From NCBI RefSeq assembly GCF_905196875.1, contig NZ_CAJJWO010000021.1:1-64000 (forward strand): a DNA stretch of 64,000 bases, given 5' to 3'. Origin of the DNA: an uncultured Parabacteroides sp. GTDB taxonomy: Bacteria; Bacteroidota; Bacteroidia; Bacteroidales; Tannerellaceae. Positions within the stretch are counted from its first letter, which is position 1, and the number at the start of each line of letters is the position of its first letter. Under the pieces are notes generated by a model, which was given only the letters and a program-made list of their open reading frames with translations, ran no database searches and was not told where the DNA came from. Positions 51,616 to 59,810 of the stretch are shown here, one piece after another. A program made the position numbers and the translations under genes.

Positions 51616-53280
51616 ATGAAAAAAATTAAATATTATATTTTCGGAGCGTTGGCTTCTATGGTTGCATTGACCTCCTGCGATGCCGATTTCGTCGAAATCA
51701 ACAAGAATCCTGATACAGTATACGAGGTTGACCCGGAAGTATTCCTTTATCAGATTGAAAATGTAATGTGCAACGCCGGTGAGACATGGGCCGATTCGTA
51801 CGCTTGCCGTCTGAGATGGATGCAATATTGTGCCGGAATCTGGGGATATAGCACGACCAACTTCACCGAATGTGCCGGTTGGGCCGGCTCATTATACAGC
51901 AACTATGTAAATGCCGGTAAATATGCCCGCCATATTCCTTATTATGTCAAAACGCATATGCCGGAACAGGAAGCTGCTTACAGCGACTTGACCGAAGTAG
52001 CCCGCATCCTCCTGATTACAAAAGGAATACAGGCTTCCGACACATATGGTTCTTTGGTATACACCGACGGTTGGGGTACACGCAACGGTAACGTAGAAGT
52101 TCTCGAACCGGCTTTCCAAACCCAGGAAGAGCTATTTACGATCTGGAACCAGGAATTGAAGGAAGCCGCCAATAAACTGGCGACTTCCAGCAATCAAGTA
52201 ACCTTTAAGAATTACGACCTGGCTTATAGCGGCGACATGTCGAAATGGGTGAAAGCGGCTAATGCCGTTCGTCTGCGTATCGCTTTGAGATTATTGAAAC
52301 AGAAACCGGAAGAAGCGAAAACGATTGCCCGCGAAGTTCTGTCTTCCGGCAATATTTTCAGCAGTATCGACGATAGCTTTATCCTTTATTTCGATAATTA
52401 CTGGACAACATTGGGCGATTGGCACTCTGTGATCGACATGGACCGTGCTTCTTCTGCTTTCATGGCTTACCTACTGAAGTATAACGACCCGAGAAAACGC
52501 CTGTTTTTCCAGATCAACAATTTGACTCCTGAGAATGTAGCCGAATTCAATGCCAAAGAAACAACGACTCCTGCGCAAGTCATCCCGACCCACCTGGGTC
52601 GGTGGACCGGCGGTAGCGTAAGTTACGACAAATGGGCAACCGACTCGTGCCGTACATCCCGTTATCTGGACGATATCGACATGCGTCCGATGAACAGACC
52701 TCAGACTCGTCTGTGGAAAGGTGCGCAAGACAACGGTAGTGCCGGTGGCTGGATTCCGCTGGTAACATACGCTGATTTCTGTTTCATGGCTTCCGAATTT
52801 ACGCTGGAGGGTGTAGCCAATAGCAAGACAGCTCAGGAATGGTATGAAGAAGGAGTAAAAGCCTCTCTGAGACAATGGAGCAAAATTGCCGACTACTGCA
52901 AAATCAACGATTACGAAGCTGTCACAGAAGCAGAAATAGAAGCATTCCTGGCACAAGAAGGTATCGCCTGGAACAGTGCCATGGCCAAAGAACAGATTTA
53001 TTGCCAGACTTGGGTAGAACACTTCAAAAACAACAACGAATCATGGGCCATGTACAAACGTACCAATTATCCGAGCACTACATCTACATTGGTTACCTGG
53101 GAACCGATCAATGTATACGGAGAATTGCAGCAAGTACCGCGCCGCAAGAAATTCACCATGCCTGCCGATGGTTCTGCCAACTATGCCAATCAGGTAAAAC
53201 GTCTTGAAGACATGCAGAAAGAATCGAATTTCGGTCGTCTGGACAGCGAGTTCGGTCGCGTATGGTGGGATAAAGAATAA
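51616..53280 (+). CDS. SusD-like (SusD-like_2 family) outer-membrane lipoprotein
   Basis: The protein is 554 aa with lipobox ALTSC (Cys21), followed by an acidic residue pair favouring surface export. The start DFVEINKNPDTVYEVDPEVFLYQIE and the later SKWVKAANAVRLRIALRL and VTYADFCFMASEFTLEG match the SusD-like_2 branch rather than classical SusD. It is the lid of the preceding SusC barrel. A strong terminator follows, closing a two-gene operon. Confidence 0.92.
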   Translation: MKKIKYYIFGALASMVALTSCDADFVEINKNPDTVYEVDPEVFLYQIENVMCNAGETWADSYACRLRWMQYCAGIWGYSTTNFTECAGWAGSLYSNYVNAGKYARHIPYYVKTHMPEQEAAYSDLTEVARILLITKGIQASDTYGSLVYTDGWGTRNGNVEVLEPAFQTQEELFTIWNQELKEAANKLATSSNQVTFKNYDLAYSGDMSKWVKAANAVRLRIALRLLKQKPEEAKTIAREVLSSGNIFSSIDDSFILYFDNYWTTLGDWHSVIDMDRASSAFMAYLLKYNDPRKRLFFQINNLTPENVAEFNAKETTTPAQVIPTHLGRWTGGSVSYDKWATDSCRTSRYLDDIDMRPMNRPQTRLWKGAQDNGSAGGWIPLVTYADFCFMASEFTLEGVANSKTAQEWYEEGVKASLRQWSKIADYCKINDYEAVTEAEIEAFLAQEGIAWNSAMAKEQIYCQTWVEHFKNNNESWAMYKRTNYPSTTSTLVTWEPINVYGELQQVPRRKKFTMPADGSANYANQVKRLEDMQKESNFGRLDSEFGRVWWDKE

Positions 53281-53316
53281 ACCCAGAACTAAATTTTCAA
53301 CATAATTTTTGATGGT

Positions 53317-53347
53317 GAAGGGTGGCCCCGATGGTCACCCTTCTTTA
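53317..53347 (+). terminator. Rho-independent terminator of the second susC-susD operon
   Basis: GAAGGGTG (53317-53324) pairs with CACCCTTC (53336-53343), followed by TTTAT. Confidence 0.85.
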
Positions 53348-53414
53348 TATGTATTAACGAATAAGCCGCTGAAAATGCTGTAACTTACAGAAAAAATCAT
53401 TTACTTTGCAGGTT

Positions 53415-53512
53415 CAATAATGTGTCAATATGTCAATGTGCTAATATGCCAATAAAAAAACGCATATTATCCTATTGACACATTGGCAAATTAACAAATT
53501 GGCAAATTATTA
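53415..53512. repeat. Array of 8-bp YYAATNTG-type repeats in opposed orientations
   Basis: On the plus strand, TCAATATG, TCAATGTG, CTAATATG and CCAATA follow in register (about 53425-53453). After AAAAAAA, the same motif recurs on the minus strand as CCAATTTG, TTAATTTG, CCAATGTG, TCAATAGG and ATAATATG (about 53461-53508). The array ends a few bases before the glyS ATG. Confidence 0.65.
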
Positions 53513-53517
53513 TACTT

Positions 53518-55062
53518 ATGGCACAAGAAGATGTTTTCAAGAAATTAGTTTCACACTGTAAAGAATACGGATTTGTATTTCCCTCTTCGGAAATATATGA
53601 CGGTTTAGGAGCAGTATACGATTACGGACAGTATGGCGTCGAGCTGAAAAACAATATAAAGAAATACTGGTGGGACAGTATGACACTGCTTCATGAAAAT
53701 GTAGTAGGTCTCGACTCTGCTATTTTTATGCATCCGACTATCTGGAAAGCATCCGGCCATGTGGACGCATTCAACGATCCTTTGATCGACAATAAAGATT
53801 CAAAAAAACGTTATCGTGCAGATGTATTGATTGAAGATCACCTGGCAAAGATTGACGAAAAGATCCAAAAAGAAGTAGACAAGGCAGCCAAAAAGTTCGG
53901 TGATGCATTCGACGAAACTCAATTCCGTGCCACCAACGGCCGCGTATTGGAAAATCAGGCTAAACGCGACGAGATACATACCCGTTTCGCCAAAGCACTG
54001 AACGACTCTAACTTCGAAGACCTCCGTCAGATCATCATCGATTGCGAAATAGCCTGTCCGATCTCAGGAACACGCAACTGGACAGAAGTACGCCAGTTCA
54101 ACCTGATGTTCTCTACAGAAATGGGATCTACAGCCGATGGCGCTTCTAAAATATACCTGCGTCCCGAAACGGCACAGGGAATTTTCGTAAACTTCCTGAA
54201 TGTACAGAAGACAGGCCGTATGAAGATTCCTTTCGGTATCGCCCAGATCGGTAAAGCATTCCGCAACGAGATCGTTGCCCGTCAGTTCATTTTCCGTATG
54301 CGTGAATTCGAACAAATGGAAATGCAGTTCTTCGTTCGTCCGGGTGAAGAAATGGAATGGTTCAAGATGTGGAAAAAGACCCGTCTGAACTGGCACAAGG
54401 CTATGGGACTGGGCGAAAAGAAATATCGTTATCACGACCACGAAAAACTGGCCCACTATGCCAATGCAGCAACAGATATCGAATTCGAAATGCCGTTCGG
54501 CTTCAAGGAAGTGGAAGGTATCCACAGCCGTACAGACTTCGACCTGAGCCAGCACGAAAAATTCTCCGGTAAGAAAATGCAATACTTCGATCCGGAACTG
54601 AATAAGAGCTACACTCCGTATGTTATCGAGACATCTATCGGTGTAGACCGTGTATTCCTGAGCGTTATGGCAGGTTCATATTGCGAGGAGACACTCGAAA
54701 ACGGCGAAACACGCGTTGTATTGAAATTGCCGACAGCCCTGGCTCCTATCAAACTGGCAGTTCTGCCTTTGGTAAAGAAAGACGGGCTTCCGGAAAAAGC
54801 CGAAGAGATCATCAACATGCTGAAGTTCGACTTCCGTTGCCAGTATGATGAAAAAGATTCTATCGGTAAACGCTACCGTCGTCAGGATGCTATTGGAACC
54901 CCGTACTGTATTACAGTTGACCATGATACTTTAAAGGATAATTGCGTAACGATCCGTTTCCGCGACACGATGGAGCAGGAACGTGTAAGCATTGACAAGT
55001 TGCACGACATTATCTCTGAAAAGGTAAGTATGAAGACGTTATTAAAAAAGATAATTGAATAA
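53518..55062 (+). CDS. glyS: Glycyl-tRNA synthetase (single-chain, dimeric type)
   Basis: The protein is 514 aa and belongs to the alpha2 class II GlyRS group. Motif 1 region begins EDVFKKLVSHCKEYGFVFPSSEIYDGLGAVYDYG. Motif 2 is GIAQIGKAFRNEIVARQFIFRMREFEQMEMQFFVRPGE, motif 3 is SIGVDRVFL, and the C-terminal anticodon-binding domain starts near LAPIKLAVLPL and contains KRYRRQDAIGTPYCITVDHDT. It charges tRNA-Gly. The start ATG is directly after the 8-bp repeat array. The FKBP gene begins 4 bp after the stop and is probably co-transcribed. Confidence 0.96.
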   Translation: MAQEDVFKKLVSHCKEYGFVFPSSEIYDGLGAVYDYGQYGVELKNNIKKYWWDSMTLLHENVVGLDSAIFMHPTIWKASGHVDAFNDPLIDNKDSKKRYRADVLIEDHLAKIDEKIQKEVDKAAKKFGDAFDETQFRATNGRVLENQAKRDEIHTRFAKALNDSNFEDLRQIIIDCEIACPISGTRNWTEVRQFNLMFSTEMGSTADGASKIYLRPETAQGIFVNFLNVQKTGRMKIPFGIAQIGKAFRNEIVARQFIFRMREFEQMEMQFFVRPGEEMEWFKMWKKTRLNWHKAMGLGEKKYRYHDHEKLAHYANAATDIEFEMPFGFKEVEGIHSRTDFDLSQHEKFSGKKMQYFDPELNKSYTPYVIETSIGVDRVFLSVMAGSYCEETLENGETRVVLKLPTALAPIKLAVLPLVKKDGLPEKAEEIINMLKFDFRCQYDEKDSIGKRYRRQDAIGTPYCITVDHDTLKDNCVTIRFRDTMEQERVSIDKLHDIISEKVSMKTLLKKIIE

Positions 55063-55066
55063 GTAC

Positions 55067-55678
55067 ATGAAGAAGTACCTGCAAATCGCGTTGATGATTT
55101 TTTGTATATCGGCTGTTTTTACCTCCTGTAAAGACGACGATAATAATGATGATGCACTTGTCGAGGCATATAAGTTGGAAAACGAACAGGCTTTCCAGGC
55201 AAAAGCCAATGATCCGGATTACATACAAGTAAAAATAACTGGCAGTGGAGACGGCTTTGTTTATGCTAAAAAATTAAAGAGCGGCGATGGTCCGGCAATC
55301 TATTTTAATAGTCGCGTTACCGTTTACTATAGAGGTTGGTTAGCAAACAGTACTCCTGCCGATTACTTTGATAAACGAGAGTATGAAGACGGAGCTCCTT
55401 CTAAATTTGCTGTAAGCTCCTATTCGGCGAACTATAGTAGCTATAGCAATCCTAACGGCTATTCTGCACCGATAACAGGTTGGACAATTGCTTTGCAAAA
55501 CATGGTTGTAGGTGATAAATGGGAAGTATGGATTCCTTATGGACTAGCTTACGGGACAAGCGACCGGAAGGATAATGCCGGAAATGTTACGATTCCTGCA
55601 TACTCCACTTTAGTTTTTGAAATTGAAGTAATAGAACGGACTGCTGAAGCGGCTGGTACTACAGATTCCCAAACTTAA
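55067..55678 (+). CDS. FKBP-type peptidyl-prolyl cis-trans isomerase lipoprotein
   Basis: The protein is 203 aa from ATG 55067; a TTG 12 bp upstream overlaps glyS and is less likely. The lipoprotein signal MKKYLQIALMIFCISAVFTSC is followed by an Asp-rich linker (KDDDNNDD). The FKBP domain covers ~75-195 (RVTVYYRGWLAN; GWTIALQNMVVGDKWEVWIPYGLAYG; PAYSTLVFEIEVIE). It likely assists folding at the outer membrane or periplasm. It ends in a strong terminator. Confidence 0.92.
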   Translation: MKKYLQIALMIFCISAVFTSCKDDDNNDDALVEAYKLENEQAFQAKANDPDYIQVKITGSGDGFVYAKKLKSGDGPAIYFNSRVTVYYRGWLANSTPADYFDKREYEDGAPSKFAVSSYSANYSSYSNPNGYSAPITGWTIALQNMVVGDKWEVWIPYGLAYGTSDRKDNAGNVTIPAYSTLVFEIEVIERTAEAAGTTDSQT

Positions 55679-55699
55679 TAAAAGTTCTAATGACAATAT

Positions 55700-55737
55700 A
55701 AAAAGGGTGTTTCATTGATGGTGAAGCACCCTTTTTC
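55700..55737 (+). terminator. Strong hairpin terminator after the FKBP gene
   Basis: AAAAAGGGTG (55700-55709) pairs with CACCCTTTTT (55727-55736), with inner TTCA/TGAA pairing. The T-run completes a canonical terminator, and the A/T symmetry allows function on both strands. Confidence 0.9.
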
Positions 55738-55812
55738 TCGTTTTTGTTGGGTGCTATATTTTTTTTCATCATCTTTGTAAGCGGAACACACAATATATCA
55801 GAGATCGACCAT

Positions 55813-58800
55813 ATGAGGAAACCCATTCTATATCTTCTGCTTATGATTTTCTGCCTGTCGGAGCTTAATGCAGCCGATAGAAAACCATTCAATTATTACT
55901 TCTCACATATATCGAGTAAAGACGGCCTGTCGGAAAGCCAGGTCAAAGTAATATTGCAGGACAGCTATGGATTTATGTGGTTCGGAACAAAGAACGGATT
56001 GAACCGTTACGACGGGACCTCCATACAAACAATCAATTGCAACGATTATATAGCCGGAAAAGGCGACCACAACATCTCTGCCCTTTTTGAGGATGAAAAC
56101 AAAAAGCTTTGGGTAGGAACCGACCGGGGAGTCTATATCTACGATCCGATATATGACCTGTTCACTTTTATAGATATGAAAACCGAAAATGGAGAGCAGA
56201 TGGATAACTGGGTAGCCAGGATCATCTCCGACCATTCAGGAAACATCTGGATACTGATTCCCGACCAGGGCGTTTTCCGCTACAAAGACGAAAAGTTATC
56301 TTATTATGCCATCACCAACAAAGATAATATCAAACGGGAAAGTCCCGGAGCCATCTGTGTAAGAGAAAACGGAGACGTATGGATCGGGACAGCCGGCGTC
56401 GGCATTTTCCGTTACGACCCGGAAACGGATTCGTTTACCCAATATCATACCGACAAAGAGGGAAATACCCTGATGGGAGAATATATCTTTGCCATGTGCG
56501 AATACGGCGACTGGATCGCTCTGGCTATCCACGACGGGGAACTCAAGAAATATAATCCGGCGACCAACGTCCTGCAAACAGTAAAAGCACCAGGCGTACA
56601 TCATACGATACTGCGTGATGTAGTTTGCTTTGACAAAGAAAAGCTTTGGGTCTGTTCGCATGCAGGACTGTTCATTGTCGATGAAGCCCATGGAGAAGTA
56701 ACCCACCTGAAGGAAGACCTGATGCATTCATACAGTCTTTCGGATAACATCATTTTCTGCATCCATAAAGACAGGGAAGGCGGGATTTGGCTCGGCACTA
56801 AGTTCGGAGGTGTCAACTACCTGCCGAACAATAAACTACTGTTTGAGAAATATGTACCTTCCAGCTCAGAAAAATCTCTCAACACGCGACGTATGCATGA
56901 AATCGTTGAAGCGCCCGATGGAAAAATATGGATCGGAACAGAAGATAACGGCATTAATATTTTGGATCCGGAAACCGGAGAAGTAACACAACTGCAATAT
57001 CCCGCAGCTGAACGGCAAAATCATCTGATGACCCACTGTATGACTATACATGGAAATCAGTTGTATTGCGGTCTGTTCAAACAAGGTTTCGACATCATCG
57101 ACTTATCCACACAATCGATAAAACATTACAGTCCTCAAAAACTGAACATTGACGAAGAAAGCGTCTATGCCCTTTTGGTCGACAGCAAAGGACAAACCTG
57201 GCTTGGTAACGGATGGGGATTATACCGATCGGCTCCCGGATCCCTGAATTTCAATAAAATAAATGAAGTTGGGCTCGACTGGATCTTTCACATAATGGAA
57301 GATAGTAAGGGACGAATATGGATCGCTTCCATGGGAAGCGGTATCTGGAAATATACTCCGGATGATAATTCCTACAAAAAATACATTCATGACCCGAAAG
57401 ATGCGAATAGTCTGAGTTCAAACTCCGTCAGTTCGGTTATGGAAGACAGCAAAGGACAAATATGGTTGTCTACCGACCGGGGCGGTATCTGCCGATATAA
57501 TGAAAAGGATAATAACTTCACCGCTTTCTCCAAAAAACAGGGATTGCCCGATGATGTAGCTTATAAGATTCTGGAAGACAATAATCATAATTTCTGGTTC
57601 GGGACAAACCAGGGACTTGTGAAGTTTAAACCGGAAACCGGAGATATCCGTGTATTCACCACCCGAGACGGACTGATCGGGAACCAGTTCCATTACAACT
57701 CAGGAGTTAAAGCACACGATGGGAAATTTTATTTCGGGACAATAGACGGGTTGATAGCCTTCAATCCGGACGATGACCGGAAAAATGACTTGATAACTCC
57801 CGTTTATATTACTAAATTCAGTATTTACAATCAGGAAGTCACAGTTCACACTCCCCACTCTCCGTTAAATAAAAGCATCCTGCATACCGACCGGATCGTA
57901 TTGCCTTACGACCAGTCGAATATAAGTTTTGATGTTGCTATACCTTCTTACTCGTCCGCACACAACGAATGCTTTTATAAGATGGAACCACTGGATTATA
58001 ACTGGGTAAAATCGAATAGCAATCAGAATATATCCTATGCCAAGCTGCCTCCCGGCAATTACATATTCCACGTAAAAGCAACGTTGGAAGAGAACACAGA
58101 CGACCAGCAGGCCACCTCGCTCCGCATCACCATCCTTCCCCCCTGGTGGCTATCGACCTGGGCTTATTTCGTTTACACGATACTGGTGCTATGCCTGATA
58201 TACGGATGGTTCCGCTGGTATAAACGGCGTAAGGAGCGGCAGCTGGAAGCAAAGCAAAAACTATTCGAGATTGCCAAAGAGAAAGAGCTCTACGAAGCAA
58301 AAGTAGAGTTCTTTACTGAGATCGCCCACGAGGTACGTACACCTTTGACATTGATCAACGGCCCATTGGAGACAATCCTCGACATGCATATACAGGATAA
58401 CAAGATCACCCGCAATCTGACCGTGATCGCCCAGAATACGAAACGTTTGCTCGAACTGACCGGCCAATTGTTGGACTTCCGGAAAGTGGGTGCCAATAAG
58501 TTCAAGATGGACTTCACCTGGGTCAATGTCACGACGTTGCTGAAAGATACGATCCTGCGCTTCGAACCGACTATCCTGCAACAGGATAAGATACTATCCG
58601 TTGACATTCCCGAAGAGGAAATCATGGCAGCCATCGACCAGGAAGCCGTCATCAAAATAGTAAGTAACCTGCTGAACAATGCGCTCAAATATGCAGCCCA
58701 CACGATCCGGATCCGGCTGCAACGGGAAGAAACTACTTTCAGCATTCATATCGTCAGCGACGGGAACCGGATACCAGCCGAACTCAGCCAGCAGATATTC

Positions 58801-59802
58801 GAACCGTTCTACCAGATCAACAAGAAAGAGGGGGGCTCGTCCGGTGCCGGCATAGGCTTACCGCTGGCACGTTCGCTGGCCATGCTCCACTCGGGTAAGC
58901 TCTGGCTGGACACCGAAGCTTCCGACAATTCATTCGTACTGACACTGCCTCTTGTCCAGGAAAAAGTCCGTCAACAGGAAAACACCGTCATCCACGAAGA
59001 TCTCATCTTCCCCGAAGAAGAAACCACTGTCAATGTCGAAGGCAGGAAGTATACGCTTTTGCTTGTAGAAGATAACGAGACGATGCGTTCGTTCCTCACC
59101 GAAAAGTTACAGGATCTATTCATCACGGAAACCGCTCCCGATGGAAAAGCCGCGCTGGAAATCCTGCACGAGCATCCTGTCGATATTGTCGTCAGCGACA
59201 TTATGATGCCTGTCATGAACGGCCTCGAACTATGTAAGGAGATAAAAGCAGATATCGAACTCAGCCATATTCCGGTTATTTTTCTGACAGCCAAAAATGA
59301 TCTCGACAGTAAGATTAACGGCCTGCGCCTGGGTGCGGAAGCCTATGTTGAGAAGCCGTTTTCATTCAATTACCTGACAACGCAGATTTTCTCCCTGCTG
59401 AACAACCGACAGAAAGAACGGGAGGCTTTCTCCAAACGTCCGTTCTTCCCTGTCAATAATATACAGATGAACAAAGCCGATAAGGAATTCATGGATCGGA
59501 TCATCGCTATTATCCACGAAAACATCACGGATGAAAACTTCGGTGTAGAAAAATTAGCGGAAATACTTTTTCTGAGTCGCTCCAGCTTGTTGCGTAAAAT
59601 AAAAGTTTTATCAGGGTTGTCACCCAACGATTTTATCCGACTGATCCGTCTGAAAAAAGCGGCAGAGTTGATACTCGATGGCAAACACCGGATCGGAGAA
59701 ATCTGCTATTTGGTCGGTATCAACTCACCTTCTTATTTTAGTAAGATATTTCAAAAACAGTTTGGTGTGTCCCCAAAAGATTTTGAAAAACAAAGCCAAT
59801 AA
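55813..59802 (+). CDS. Hybrid two-component system regulator (HTCS)
   Basis: The protein is 1329 aa from ATG 55813, chosen because it starts the signal peptide MRKPILYLLLMIFCLSELNA. The periplasmic sensor is a two-component-regulator propeller of about 14 repeats (GLSESQVKVILQDSYGFMWFGTKNGLNRYDG) plus a Y_Y_Y domain (SSAHNECFYKMEPLDYNWVKS). One transmembrane helix (AYFVYTILVLCLIYGWF) leads to HisKA (FFTEIAHEVRTPLTLI), HATPase (NLLNNALKYA; GAGIGLPLARSL), a receiver (DIVVSDIMMPVMNG) and an AraC-type HTH at the C-terminus. It should sense a glycan fragment and activate the convergent GH/SusD/SusC locus. Confidence 0.96.
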   Translation: MRKPILYLLLMIFCLSELNAADRKPFNYYFSHISSKDGLSESQVKVILQDSYGFMWFGTKNGLNRYDGTSIQTINCNDYIAGKGDHNISALFEDENKKLWVGTDRGVYIYDPIYDLFTFIDMKTENGEQMDNWVARIISDHSGNIWILIPDQGVFRYKDEKLSYYAITNKDNIKRESPGAICVRENGDVWIGTAGVGIFRYDPETDSFTQYHTDKEGNTLMGEYIFAMCEYGDWIALAIHDGELKKYNPATNVLQTVKAPGVHHTILRDVVCFDKEKLWVCSHAGLFIVDEAHGEVTHLKEDLMHSYSLSDNIIFCIHKDREGGIWLGTKFGGVNYLPNNKLLFEKYVPSSSEKSLNTRRMHEIVEAPDGKIWIGTEDNGINILDPETGEVTQLQYPAAERQNHLMTHCMTIHGNQLYCGLFKQGFDIIDLSTQSIKHYSPQKLNIDEESVYALLVDSKGQTWLGNGWGLYRSAPGSLNFNKINEVGLDWIFHIMEDSKGRIWIASMGSGIWKYTPDDNSYKKYIHDPKDANSLSSNSVSSVMEDSKGQIWLSTDRGGICRYNEKDNNFTAFSKKQGLPDDVAYKILEDNNHNFWFGTNQGLVKFKPETGDIRVFTTRDGLIGNQFHYNSGVKAHDGKFYFGTIDGLIAFNPDDDRKNDLITPVYITKFSIYNQEVTVHTPHSPLNKSILHTDRIVLPYDQSNISFDVAIPSYSSAHNECFYKMEPLDYNWVKSNSNQNISYAKLPPGNYIFHVKATLEENTDDQQATSLRITILPPWWLSTWAYFVYTILVLCLIYGWFRWYKRRKERQLEAKQKLFEIAKEKELYEAKVEFFTEIAHEVRTPLTLINGPLETILDMHIQDNKITRNLTVIAQNTKRLLELTGQLLDFRKVGANKFKMDFTWVNVTTLLKDTILRFEPTILQQDKILSVDIPEEEIMAAIDQEAVIKIVSNLLNNALKYAAHTIRIRLQREETTFSIHIVSDGNRIPAELSQQIFEPFYQINKKEGGSSGAGIGLPLARSLAMLHSGKLWLDTEASDNSFVLTLPLVQEKVRQQENTVIHEDLIFPEEETTVNVEGRKYTLLLVEDNETMRSFLTEKLQDLFITETAPDGKAALEILHEHPVDIVVSDIMMPVMNGLELCKEIKADIELSHIPVIFLTAKNDLDSKINGLRLGAEAYVEKPFSFNYLTTQIFSLLNNRQKEREAFSKRPFFPVNNIQMNKADKEFMDRIIAIIHENITDENFGVEKLAEILFLSRSSLLRKIKVLSGLSPNDFIRLIRLKKAAELILDGKHRIGEICYLVGINSPSYFSKIFQKQFGVSPKDFEKQSQ

Positions 59803-59810
59803 GACAATAA

